Positions 50,501-55,200 of a stretch of 64,000 nt of DNA are shown here, one piece after another. The stretch spans positions 43,319,001-43,383,000 of the forward strand of contig NC_135376.1 in assembly GCF_049243985.1 (NCBI RefSeq), read 5' to 3'. The first letter of the stretch is position 1, and each line of letters starts with the position of its first letter. This stretch comes from Paroedura picta. Its lineage: Eukaryota; Chordata; Lepidosauria; Squamata; Gekkonidae. Made by a program: the position numbers and the translations under genes. The notes beneath the pieces are model-generated. The model searched no databases. It saw nothing but the letters and a program-made list of their open reading frames with translations, and was not told where the DNA came from.

Positions 50501-52234
50501 TATCTGCCCGTGCCTGAGGTTTGCGGTGTGTGAAAAGTTGGAAGCATCTAAGGAGCTGGAATAGGTGGACTTTGTCCACTGTTTGGGTACATGTCCTTGG
50601 GGTGATATGATACTGTCCTCTGCCCTTGCATTACCATCATGGTTCATGGAGTGGCACATAGGGACTCAGAGAAGTTGTACTGTGGCCCCACTATTGACAG
50701 GGACTCAAACACACGTGGGGCCCAATGAGCTATTTACAAAGGGAGAGGGTTGGAACATGCAGCAAGAAAACAACCTGTGCATGCAAAGAAATATGGTGAT
50801 ATTGTTGAATACTAGTGTGGATGGGGGACAAGGGTGCCAAGTGCCATAAGTATAACTATGCCCACCTTAGAGATTCACTCTCCTTTTTCTTTGTCCTTTT
50901 TGAAGGAAGAAACAGGACTGTGGTAATATAGTATTGCCAGCTAGGGGAATATTAAATATTTACACACATATCTGAAAGATGCTCAGTGGGCTAGTCAAGT
51001 AATGATAGGAGTGCCCCTCCCCTCCGGCATAGTAATCTCCATGATGGCAGAACATTGGAACCCACTGGAGTGTGCCAGAGCTGGTATATTGCTGTCTTCT
51101 GCATTCAGAAGAACTTACAGTCCCCGGCTGCATCTGTATTTCTACTCAACAGGAAGGCCCAGTGGAACCTCCCACTCATCCCTCACCTCATATTCTCAAC
51201 CAGTCCCTTCTAGTGCCCTGGAAGAACACACTCCATAATAGCTGGGAACAGGTATAGTCCAAGCATTTATGAGAGGACATGCTGTTGCCAATATAGATAC
51301 CCGCACTGTGCAAGACACTGTGTGGACACCTGCAATGGCTGAATTATAGCACCGTGGATGCTAAGTGCTTTGAGTGTATGACATACCTGAAGTGCCTGGA
51401 GAATGACATGCAGAGCAGCAAGCAAAGGCAAGAGTTAGGATGCTGTCAGTGCAAAGTCAGGAGAGAATTGACTGCTGGTGCTCAGGGAAAGGACTGCGAG
51501 GGGGTCCCAGACACCATCACCATCTCATCCCAGCTCATCCTGTTGAATTGATTGTCACCCGTTATTCAGCCTTTAGCAATAGGGCAGCATTAGTCAGGAT
51601 GATGTGCCCAAGGCTCAGGTGAACAGAATGTGGACAATGACACATCTGGGCAAGAAAGGGTGATAGAAGAAGACCTGGGGAGCGGGAGAGCAGTCTCCCC
51701 AGAACCCCCCTGAGTAGCATCCCACCCCAGGGTGTCAGGATCCCAGGCACTGGCCGTGGGCTTCTGTGGGTGCAAGCCCCACTTGGGCAAAGCTGATCCA
51801 TCCCTGATGGATGACTTTGCCCTTGCCGGTTGTCATGAACCCCAGGGGTGTCACAACACTCTTTGCTGGCATCCTGACCCCCCTGGGGGAGCTCAGAAGC
51901 GGGTGCTCTGATAGTGCAGCCTTCGGATCTCGGAGACACCATCGTCCCGGCAGTACAAATCCCTGCCAGGACTTTCTGCCAGTCACCGACCCCCTGCGCC
52001 CCCGCCCCCACCGCCAGCACTGCTGCTGCTGCTGCTGGAGCTGCCCGAGCTGGAGCTGCTGCAACGGTCCTCGTAGATGGAGATCTCAATCTGAAGGTGG
52101 GGGTCAAGGGCAACAGAGGAGGAACTGGGGCACCCCCCACAGGCACTCAACCCAATAAGCTTGCTCATCCATGTGGCTGGTTGTTAGACCTATCGTGGGT
52201 GGTAGTACTGTTGGTCGTTATCGTAGCAATTTAA
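5464..52234 (+). CDS. CRTAC1: CRTAC1, cartilage acidic protein 1 (LOTUS), whole spliced gene
   Basis: CRTAC1 is an extracellular glycoprotein of cartilage matrix. In neurons the tethered form, LOTUS, antagonises the Nogo receptor. Fifteen coding exons with GT-AG borders join in one frame: 5464-5517, 11663-11868, 23207-23403, 25465-25595, 26445-26601, 26928-27062, 27644-27789, 28245-28381, 29034-29116, 29545-29645, 29743-29911, 30789-30940, 33552-33594, 33845-33988, then either 34609-34727 (B) or about 51954-52234 (A). The B product is 657 residues and the A product about 711. The protein has a signal peptide (about residues 19-40), then FG-GAP/VCBS-like repeats with DxDxDG-type calcium loops in exons 2, 3, 7, 8 and 10. 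An ASPIC/UnbV domain (about 450-530) and a calcium-binding EGF module (about 571-618) follow. Similarity to mammalian CRTAC1 is near-continuous and no break was found. Human CRTAC1 is far longer (well over 100 kb), so this locus is compact. Confidence 0.95.
7094..7322 (+). repeat. tRNA-headed SINE
   Basis: It starts GAGCCAGCTTTGTGTGGTGG and continues through a B-box-like GGTTCCCC. The usual SINE body follows, ending in AACTCTTCTTCTTC. It belongs to the family at 2362-2636, in the opposite orientation. Confidence 0.85.
7330..7403. mobile_element. Half copy of a hAT-like MITE
   Basis: The segment CATGGGAATTGTAGTC ... CTCTGGAGGGCTGCAGTTC corresponds to the right arm of the palindromic MITE at 11224-11355. 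Only one arm is present and it abuts the tail of the SINE just before it. It was probably truncated by deletion. Confidence 0.65.
11195..11535 (+). repeat. SINE split by a MITE insertion
   Basis: The head (AGTGTGGTGTAGAGGCTAG, ending about 11222) and body (resuming about 11357 with CTCAAATCCCC, then GGTGACCTTGGGCCAGTCAC) of a + strand tRNA-headed SINE are separated by about 133 bases of an unrelated palindromic element. Removing the insert restores the normal order of SINE parts. Confidence 0.8.
11224..11355. mobile_element. Palindromic hAT-like MITE inside a SINE
   Basis: The left end GGGGTAATCAAAATGTGGCC and the reverse complement of the right end (GGGTAGTCAAACTGCAGCCC) match. The match continues through ATGGACTACAATTCCCA almost to the centre near 11290, so the element is one near-perfect inverted repeat. 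The (CA)GGGGTA...TCAAA terminus resembles non-autonomous hAT elements common in reptile genomes. There is no transposase. Confidence 0.8.
11663..11868 (+). CDS. CRTAC1: CRTAC1 exon 2 (signal peptide, first calcium loop)
   Basis: The acceptor is TTTGCAG at 11662. The exon encodes a hydrophobic signal-peptide core (GLLLLLWWSWVLTW), then GEGSQRSEPMFTAITDHVLP and the first calcium loop DVDQDGDFE. It ends GCT GG before GTGGGT, and the split Gly codon is completed by exon 3 as in the mammalian AGYNGPN. Confidence 0.95.
12636..12848 (-). repeat. tRNA-headed SINE, reverse orientation
   Basis: On the - strand it begins AGAGAGCCAGTGTGGTGCAG, with CCCAGGCTTAAGTCC and GGTGACCTGGGCCAG downstream. This is a diverged copy of the SINE class with body GGTGACCTTGGGCCAGTCAC. 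Confidence 0.75.
13325..13500 (+). repeat. Diverged SINE fragment with poly-G interruption
   Basis: GTAGTGGTTATTTAAG, then a G11 run at 13381, then TGACCTTGGGCCGGTCACTC and the usual GGTTGTTAGGG region. This is a + strand SINE whose middle carries an expanded G homopolymer. Confidence 0.7.
16021..16200 (+). repeat. Diverged interspersed repeat of unknown class
   Basis: GAACATAAGAGAAGACATG, followed by ATCAGGCTAATGGCCCATCA and GTCCAACACTC, is a pattern I recognise as a common dispersed repeat in squamates. I cannot assign a class from one copy. Confidence 0.5.
16588..17482 (+). mobile_element. L2-like LINE 3' end, 5'-truncated
   Basis: The translation shows the conserved region downstream of the L2-clade reverse transcriptase: QNASARVLTGTLWRTQIQP, LHWLPVAAQIKFKVLVLTFK, ALHCLEPPYLQDHL. 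A noncoding 3' end follows, ending at a (GATA/GGTA)n tail near 17452-17481. A reversed relative of its 3' part lies at 61656-62175. It is only a fragment, with stops throughout the 3' part, and is plainly inactive. Confidence 0.8.
17765..17987 (-). repeat. SINE, reverse orientation
   Basis: On the - strand it contains GTGGTATAGTGGTTAGAGTG (A box region), then GGGAGACCCTGGTTTGAATC (B box) and GGTGACCTTGAGCCAG. On the + strand the left end has TTTATACCCAGCTTTC, the usual SINE 3' end. Confidence 0.85.
18548..18735. repeat. Diverged GC-rich inverted-arm repeat (copy 1)
   Basis: The ends GGCTTGCCAGCC and CTACCTGGAGGTTGGCAAGG are inverted relatives. The composition resembles the copies at 22282-22437, 26097-26330 and 37868-38050 (GTTGCCAAC... 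GGAGATCTCC motifs). No coding capacity is seen. This is the weakest of the four. Confidence 0.45.
18858..19088. repeat. Long palindromic dispersed repeat (copy 1)
   Basis: The left arm CAGAGTCCAGTGGCACCTTT ... GTGAGCTTTCGAGTGCAAGC is followed after a short centre by its reverse complement (GCTTGCACTCGAAAGCTCAC ... AAAGGTGCCACTGGACTCTG). A one-sided extension, TGCTTCAGACCAACACGGCT, follows. The arms are about 70-90 bases. A second full copy is at 38745-38945 and scraps lie at 41468-41530, 60160-60240 and 62565-62625. No transposase and no clear target duplication were found. Confidence 0.8.
20893..21485. mobile_element. Putative non-autonomous DNA transposon with internal duplication
   Basis: The left end CTGCAC...TTTATTCCA...CAATCCTG...AATTCAG resembles the reverse complement of the right end (CTGCACGGAGCTTTTATTCC...AATTCAG), giving diverged terminal inverted repeats of about 45 bases. 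Inside, a module with C10, CTTTCTTTTCTTG and G-runs occurs twice in tandem (about 21030-21110). There is no reading frame. The class is unknown. Confidence 0.45.
22282..22437. repeat. GC-rich inverted-arm repeat (copy 2)
   Basis: CACCTGGAGATTTGGGGTG, then GGGGAGGGACTTC, CATAGAGACCACC and GTGGCCATTTTC, ending at GCTGGCAACCC. The same series of blocks, in either orientation, marks the other copies. Confidence 0.6.
23207..23403 (+). CDS. CRTAC1: CRTAC1 exon 3
   Basis: Acceptor TCCTTCAG. It encodes YNGPNMVLKYNKARRRLVNL, then AVDERSSPYYALRDRQGNAI and the calcium loop DIDGDGREE. It ends NTNNAFSG at a GTGAGT donor. It is nearly identical to mammalian CRTAC1. Confidence 0.97.
23404..25464 (+). other. 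CRTAC1: CRTAC1 intron 3, with a candidate conserved element
   Basis: No interspersed repeat is obvious across most of this 2.1 kb intron. The part 24810-25030 is evenly composed and motif-rich (TTTATGATGTACATGG, TTTACCTTAATGAG) and looks like conserved noncoding DNA, though I cannot align it. Confidence 0.5.
25465..25595 (+). CDS. CRTAC1: CRTAC1 exon 4
   Basis: Acceptor TCCCCAG. It encodes GVATYTDKLFKFRHGRWEDI, LSDEVNRGVASRFAGRSVAC and VDRT. It ends at ACG before GTGAGT in phase 0. The human protein, as I recall it, has two extra residues between DEVN and RGVAS. Confidence 0.95.
26097..26330. repeat. GC-rich inverted-arm repeat (copy 3) in intron 4
   Basis: GCTGCCAACTTCATGGTGGG, then GATCTCCTGGAATCACAACT, ACATGGCTGCTTTAG and AGGTCCCTCCCCTTCCC, ending CTCCACCCACTCATCTCCAG. 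This is the block order expected of copy 2 read in reverse. Confidence 0.6.
26445..26601 (+). CDS. CRTAC1: CRTAC1 exon 5
   Basis: Acceptor CCGTCAG. It encodes GSGRYSIYIANYASGRIGPH and ALIEMDTATSDPKRGIVALN, then DVAADAGVNKLTG. The donor is GTACTA. An ATG at 26400 lies in the intron and is not used. Confidence 0.95.
26928..27062 (+). CDS. CRTAC1: CRTAC1 exon 6
   Basis: Acceptor TTCCCAG. It encodes GRGLAVGPILSDAASDIFCD and NENGANFLFQNQGDGTFIDM, then ASST, with a GTGAGT donor. Confidence 0.96.
27644..27789 (+). CDS. CRTAC1: CRTAC1 exon 7 (calcium loop)
   Basis: Acceptor CTCTGCAG. It encodes LDDPYQHGRGVALADFNRDG (calcium loop DFNRDGKVD) and IIYGNWNGPHRLYLQMSVGG, then RVRFR. Donor GTAAGT, phase 0. 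Confidence 0.97.
28245..28381 (+). CDS. CRTAC1: CRTAC1 exon 8 (calcium loop)
   Basis: Acceptor CCCCCAG. It encodes DLATPKLSMPSPVRTVIAAD and FDNDQELEVFFNNIAYRGSS, then ANRLF. A nearby, stronger-looking donor (GTGAGA, 28386) would break the frame. The GTGGGT donor at 28382 keeps FRISRREH in line with the mammalian FRVIRREH. Confidence 0.94.
29034..29116 (+). CDS. CRTAC1: CRTAC1 exon 9
   Basis: Acceptor TGCTTCAG. It encodes ISRREHADPAIEELNPGDAL and ELEGRGTG, with a GTGAGT donor. Confidence 0.95.
29545..29645 (+). CDS. CRTAC1: CRTAC1 exon 10 (calcium loop)
   Basis: Acceptor CCTTCCAG followed by six G. It encodes GAVVDFDGDGRLDLILSHGE and SMAQPLSVFRVNQ, with calcium loop DFDGDGRLD. Donor GTGAGT, phase 0. 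Confidence 0.96.
29743..29911 (+). CDS. CRTAC1: CRTAC1 exon 11 (ASPIC/UnbV domain)
   Basis: Acceptor TCCACAG. It encodes GAGNNWLRVIPRTRYGAFAR, GAKVVLFTRHSGAHLRIIDG and GSGYLCEMEPVAHFGL. This is the typical ASPIC/UnbV signature, in which a Gly-Ser-Gly-Tyr turn precedes the HFGLG block completed by exon 12. Confidence 0.97.
29912..30788 (+). other. CRTAC1: CRTAC1 intron 11
   Basis: No repeat or exon is recognisable in this 0.9 kb intron. The other short introns between 25.6 and 29.7 kb are similarly plain except for the repeat in intron 4. A TAATTA/ATCAAT-rich patch at 28765-28850 in intron 8 is a possible conserved element. Confidence 0.55.
30789..30940 (+). CDS. CRTAC1: CRTAC1 exon 12
   Basis: Acceptor CCTTGTAG. 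It encodes QDEPSSLEVTWPDGRFTSRT and VVKSETNSVLEIPYPRDTKG, then GSPPIVLPLE. It completes the ASPIC domain. The linker after PYPRD differs from mammals in sequence but little in length. Donor GTGAGC, phase 0. Confidence 0.95.
31045..31240 (+). repeat. tRNA-headed SINE, head incomplete
   Basis: It starts within the B-box region (CCCCGGTTTGAATCCCCGCT), then GGTGACCTTGGGCCAGTCAT, and ends GGTATAAATAAATAG. It resembles the + strand SINE at 11.2-11.5 kb. Confidence 0.8.
32824..33455. mobile_element. hAT-like MITE carrying a nested SINE
   Basis: The left end TAGACCAGATTTTCTTAA and the reverse complement of the right end (TAAGGCAGCCTTTCTCAA) form diverged inverted repeats. Inside, GGGGTTTCTTGACAGCCCTG near the left and TTTCAGGGGTTTCTCAGTGG near the right match a widespread reptile hAT-derived family in my memory. 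It is split at 32957/33240 by a SINE. Confidence 0.65.
32959..33238 (+). repeat. Sauria-type SINE nested in a MITE
   Basis: A tRNA-like head (GCCTCTTGTGGTGCAGGATG) is followed by a B box (GGGAGTTTGATCCCAGCAGC) and the body GAGTACCCAGCTTGCTGGGG. The 3' part GGTCAGACATGACCCGGTGC ends with repeated TACCTTTA. It is flanked by TATGA on both sides (32954-32958 and 33239-33243), a plausible target-site duplication. Sauria SINEs are lizard elements that share 3' ends with BovB LINEs. Confidence 0.85.
33552..33594 (+). CDS. CRTAC1: CRTAC1 exon 13
   Basis: This 43-base exon encodes CGQGFAQHENGRCV, matching the mammalian CGQGFSQQENGHCM. Acceptor CTCACAG, donor GTGAGT. Confidence 0.95.
33845..33988 (+). 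CDS. CRTAC1: CRTAC1 exon 14 (calcium-binding EGF)
   Basis: A CTCCTCCTC tract precedes the CAG acceptor. The exon encodes DMDECVEFPFVCPRDRPVCI, NTYGGYRCRSNKRCNRGFEP and NEDGTACV. The D-x-D-E-C start and six cysteines mark a calcium-binding EGF domain. It ends one base into a codon (G) at GTGAGT, so both terminal exons must supply two bases first. Confidence 0.97.
34609..34727 (+). CDS. CRTAC1: CRTAC1 alternative last exon 15B (LOTUS tail)
   Basis: After a long CT-rich tract and CTGTGCAG, the exon reads EQVAFFGGYPSSGSWLGPIL, then PSAPLLPLCLGLCFHSYAL and TAA. It lines up with the B-form ending in mammals as I recall it (AQVAFLGGYSSAASR...GLGLCLQLYAL). The C-terminal hydrophobic run with small residues upstream fits a GPI-attachment or membrane-tethering signal, consistent with the membrane-bound LOTUS form. 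Confidence 0.92.
34728..35235 (+). terminator. CRTAC1: 3' UTR and two polyadenylation signals for the B form
   Basis: One AATAAA lies at 34736-34741, only eight bases beyond the stop codon. A second lies at 35209-35214 and is followed by a GT-rich stretch (GGATGTGGGTAGGGTTGG near 35254). The second looks the stronger site. The first would give an unusually short 3' UTR of about 30 bases. Opposite this UTR, on the - strand, is a 342-codon open frame (34321-35349) that looks accidental. Confidence 0.65.
37868..38050. repeat. GC-rich inverted-arm repeat (copy 4)
   Basis: GGGTTGCCAACATCAGGTGG, then GGAGATCTCCTGGGAATTAC, AACTGATCTACAGATTC, CTCTATGGCATTCTGTCC and CTCCACCCCTAAAAATCTCC, ending at TTTCCCAACCC. 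This is the best-preserved of the four copies. Confidence 0.65.
38139..38553. mobile_element. Non-autonomous DNA transposon (hAT-like MITE)
   Basis: The left end TAGGATGGGCTCAAACCGAA matches the reverse complement of the right end (GTAGGAATGGGCAGGGACCA). The interior has AACCGAACCACAAAG near the left and TTCAGTTCACAGACGAACC near the right. AGTCCCTTT AAA-type blocks occur three times. There is no transposase. Confidence 0.6.
38745..38945. repeat. Long palindromic dispersed repeat (copy 2)
   Basis: CACTGGACTCCAGTGACACC ... TATGAGCTTTTGTGTGCA, then TGCACACGAAAGCTCATACC ... GGTCTTAAAGATGCCACTGG. The same one-sided extension as copy 1 follows (CTGCATCAGACCAACATGGC). Scraps lie at 41468-41530, 60160-60240 and 62565-62625. 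Confidence 0.8.
42640..43062 (+). mobile_element. BovB (RTE clade) LINE 3' end
   Basis: The translation from 42673 reads IEAFELWSWRRLLRVPWTAR, then RTNRSVLEEISPDCSLEGQI, LKMKLKYFGHLMRRKDSLEK and SLMLGAIEGKRRRG. After a stop codon it continues as QRMRWLDGVTEAV. These are the hallmark C-terminal residues of BovB/RTE reverse transcriptase proteins. It ends in an (ACAACA)n tail near 43043-43060. It is 5'-truncated, as most RTE copies are, with at least one internal stop. Confidence 0.93.
45361..45641 (-). repeat. tRNA-headed SINE, reverse orientation
   Basis: Full-length-looking copy. On the - strand: AGAGAGCCAGCTTGGTGTAG, TGGTTAGGCATGCATACTTA, GGTTCGATTCCGCACTCC (B box) and then the body, with an AAGAAGAAG tail at 45361 on the + strand. 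It is very close to the copy at 60642-60906. Confidence 0.9.
46470..47690 (+). mobile_element. Old L1-clade LINE fragment (reverse transcriptase region)
   Basis: Broken frames show ITLKEIHVAITSLKTDSLPG with a degenerate EFYK motif. A region around 46930 follows, reading YKVFDSVNWDY (from the conserved KAFDxxxW) and then NFVSGLVTINSGT, QGCPLPP and MYAETV (relic of YADD). A stretch resembling the L1 W-P-W region (APWWKNAKGISLDRRC) lies at 47390. Several stops and frame changes show it is long dead. Confidence 0.75.
47735..47835. repeat. Fragment of a LINE/SINE 3' end
   Basis: TTTATATACCGCCACTCTCA, then GACTCATGCGGTTTACAATA, preceded by TTTATTTATTTGCTTATTC. This matches the common lizard repeat 3' end (TATACCGCC...GCGGTTTACAA) in reverse orientation. 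Confidence 0.6.
50066..50071 (-). terminator. GOLGA7B: Possible GOLGA7B polyadenylation signal
   Basis: TTTATT here reads AATAAA on the - strand. It lies about 1.9 kb downstream of the GOLGA7B stop in DNA that is free of named repeats. Other positions are possible. Confidence 0.35.
50072..51982 (-). other. GOLGA7B: Probable GOLGA7B 3' UTR
   Basis: The 1.9 kb below the GOLGA7B stop codon has no recognisable repeat, unlike the rest of this region. Its open frames (156 codons on +, 94 and 194 on -) match no family I know. A long 3' UTR explains the repeat-free stretch. On the + strand it would be CRTAC1-A intron. Confidence 0.5.
51954..52234 (+). CDS. CRTAC1: CRTAC1 alternative last exon 15A (A-form tail), overlapping GOLGA7B
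   Basis: The frame reads [20 protein letters not shown], then [20 protein letters not shown] and DGDLNL. The human A form, as I recall it, reads GQSPGPRPTTPTAAAATAAA...[11 protein letters not shown]. Unlike human, the frame continues about 46 residues ([15 protein letters not shown]...) to a hydrophobic end, [18 protein letters not shown]. An acceptor at 51952-51953 (CCCGGCAG) keeps phase with exon 14 (total 2136 bases, 712 codons). A better placed acceptor at 51968-51969 (CCTGCCAG) would shift frame and stop at 52074. Whether the A form is made here is therefore uncertain. Confidence 0.65.
51983..52090 (-). CDS. GOLGA7B: GOLGA7B last coding exon
   Basis: Acceptor CACCTTCAG (read on -). It encodes [10 protein letters not shown], then [20 protein letters not shown] and GAGGR, with TGA at 51985-51983. 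The human ending is [20 protein letters not shown]...GGGAGAR. All 108 bases are also CRTAC1-A coding in the opposite sense, in exact codon register. Confidence 0.95.
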   Translation of the reverse strand: MEISIYEDRCSSSSSGSSSSSSSSAGGGGGGAGGR

Positions 52235-55200
52235 TGTGTGGCTCATCTTTTCACTGTGGCTGAAGCCAAATGACAAAATATGAAAAGCTGTTCACTCCAA
52301 CAGCAAAGGTCTCCAGTAAACAATGCAACAGGACGAGGATTACAGAACTAGAAAACAATGTAAACGTTCCTAAGGCTTGACATGCCATAATAAAGAAAGG
52401 GGGTTACGTAGAGGATGTTTCAAGAATAAAGGGAAGTGATCCATGCAACAAACAGTGCAATCGATAAAGGCACTATAGAAGCAACACCCCGTGTAGTTCT
52501 ATTATACTACCATTCCCTGCATAAAAATGCCTTCTTGGACATCTCAAGCCTTTGACATTTTGGCATGTGCTACCCCAACATGATAGTGATAGCCCACTTT
52601 TCAGTCAGCTGCTTGCTTCTTGGCCTACCCCTCTAACACACTCTCTCACACACACAGCAGCAGCATTGAATGAACAGGAGAGAGGGAGTTAAAAATCACA
52701 ATAAATACCTACAGTGTCTTACAGTCACTCTCATTCAAAGCAGCCAGATGCCGCCCCCACCCCTTCTCATTTCCCCACAGCTTTCTCAACTTATCTCGCT
52801 CTGCTGGTGTGTTCCTCAGTGGGCATGCGCCACCTTGCTCAGTAGTTCAGAGGAGTGAGAAGGGGGTCAATTGCCATTTTCCCAATATTGTTATGTCCTT
52901 GCAAGATGCAGCATGACATTAATTTGCACTCCTGCTGGGTTGGGAACTGATTTCACAGGTAAGGGATGCACCATATGAAAATGCACATCATCCATTGTCT
53001 CTGCCATCAGTTATCTTTTTGTTCCAATAATATGAAAGAAAGTGAAAGACACTTGCATTTTTATTTCAATTTCCCCAACCATAATAGTTCCTTTTAACTA
53101 CCTCTTTTTAAAGTCAAACTAGCACAAAAAATACAACGGGCTCTAGGCAGCCTGCGTTCTCTATTCAATAATCTCCTCAAGCCTGCTAGGGTAGGAGGGA
53201 GTACTGAAAGGGAGCACAGGGCACGCCCAGTCCCTTTAAACAGTCCCTCCCAGTCTGCCCAGGTGAAGGGGAGTATTTAAACAGAGCAAGAACCCCACGC
53301 ATATTACAAGTGATCATGACAGCTGGGCAACTGTCATGAATAGCTGTAATGTGTGCCTGGGGGCTACTCCCTTTAAATGCCCCCTCTCATGCTTCACCAA
53401 TGTGTAGAATGTTCCACAGGCAGGCAGGCAGGCCTTGTTCTGGAGGCTTTGGAAAGTTCAGAACATCGTCAGAAGTATGAGCACTCAATTATATTGTACA
53501 GATTATCCAAATGTATTAAGATGCAAGTCTACACTGACATAGGAGTAAATTCTGCTGAATTCAGTATGTACTTGATGTATACACATGCATTGAGATTTTC
53601 TGTACATTTTAACCTTTCAATAATCCCTGAAGTTTTGCATTGTTGAAGGCTGACCTGCAGCTCCTTGGTGTACTCAGGGAACTATCTATCATGATTCTAC
53701 AAAGGGCAGGAGTGGGCTTTGGAACAGAAATCTCCACTAGGTTGAAGGTAGGGTTGAGGGTGTGGTGGAATAGATCCAACACATATGCGAGAGCTAGAAA
53801 TAGGGGGTAAGGTTCATCCTTGGGGAATTGAGAAGGATACAACCCGCATGCCTCTTTCCACTGGGTCTGTCAACAACAACCCCCGGGGAGCATAGATTTT
53901 CTCATTCTGCTCCTGGATGTACTTGGAGATCTTCTTTAGAACCTGGGGAGAGAATCAGAGAACCATTCAACAAAAGTGGTGCTCAGTTAGTGATGAATAA
54001 GATACTGAAAATGGAGAAGAGGATACCTTTAAATGGTCATCTATTTCCAAATGGAAAATGAGATCCATGAAGGCTAAATCCTCCACCAACAGATGCTCAT
54101 ATTGGCTGAGGTACCCCATCCCCATCTCTGACCCATGGTCATCTCTCTGATTCTCCAGGGCAGCTCATCTTCCTGTCTATCTGCTTTGGCACTGAGCATG
54201 TTTCTCCTAATCTTCACTTTAGGGCAATTTCAAAAGTATGCCTCATTCTGTTCTGTACTATTTGCACACATCTGTATATTACTGCAGTGCATTTTAAAGT
54301 TGCTTAGACTTACACTGTGCAATCTCATCTTCTCCATTTGCACAGAGGCTGCCAACTCTGCTTTCTTTCTCTGAGACTTTGGGACATACACTTTCCGCCC
54401 AGGAGCAGCCTTCCACTGTCATCCCAGTTTTGGGATGTGTGTGGAATCTTTAGAAGTTTTACCTAAAAAGTCCCTATTTTCAACCTGTGAATCAACAAAT
54501 AGACAGTGTACTAGAAGTTAAAGGGATTTTGTTATCTTGGGAAAAAGAAATTGAGGGCTAGCTTTAGCCATTGGGGGGAGGGAGTGGGGAGAAGTGGTCT
54601 GTAGCTTAAATGCTGGAAGTTAAGTAATTTTGGTATCCTAAGACTTGTAGCTTTAGAGAAAAAGATATGGAAAGTTTGGGAATAGCCTCTTCTTTTTTTG
54701 TTCCTGTGCATCTATACGGGGAGGGGGAAGAAAACTGTTTCACCAAATATAGGAAATTAGGCAGTTCCACTGTCCTACTTCAACTAAACAAATGCAGCTC
54801 AGAAGCCAGTCCTGTGGATTCACTGTAGATTGATCAAATCCATACTATCCAGTATGCAAGTGGTGCAGTTGTTAGAGTGTTGGTCTCAGATTGGGGAGAC
54901 CAGAGTTTAAATAATATATGTGATCTTGGGCCAGCCTAAATTGTGAAGAAAGGGGGGGGGGATATTTCCTTTCATACATGCAAGTCAAATTTACTCCAAT
55001 TGTCTCAGTGAAGTTCATAACATATTTCCTCCCACAGAGTTATCTTTCTTTGACTAAGATTCAGACTATTATGAGTGGAATACATATATATAACCACATG
55101 ATCGTTGATGGGATATGTTTTTAAAATATAAACATGAAATGCAAATAATTATATATTTAAATAATATAATACAGATTACTAAGTGTGTGCCTGGAGCAGG

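Noticed and set aside
51562-52146. 194-codon - strand frame near the GOLGA7B end
   Set aside because: It overlaps the true GOLGA7B exon in another frame. The Ala-rich part is that exon misread.
49960-52240. Harbinger or other transposase remnant in the repeat-free stretch
   Set aside because: I considered it because of scattered open frames, but no DDE or Myb-like motif appears, and GOLGA7B and CRTAC1 exons explain the right part.
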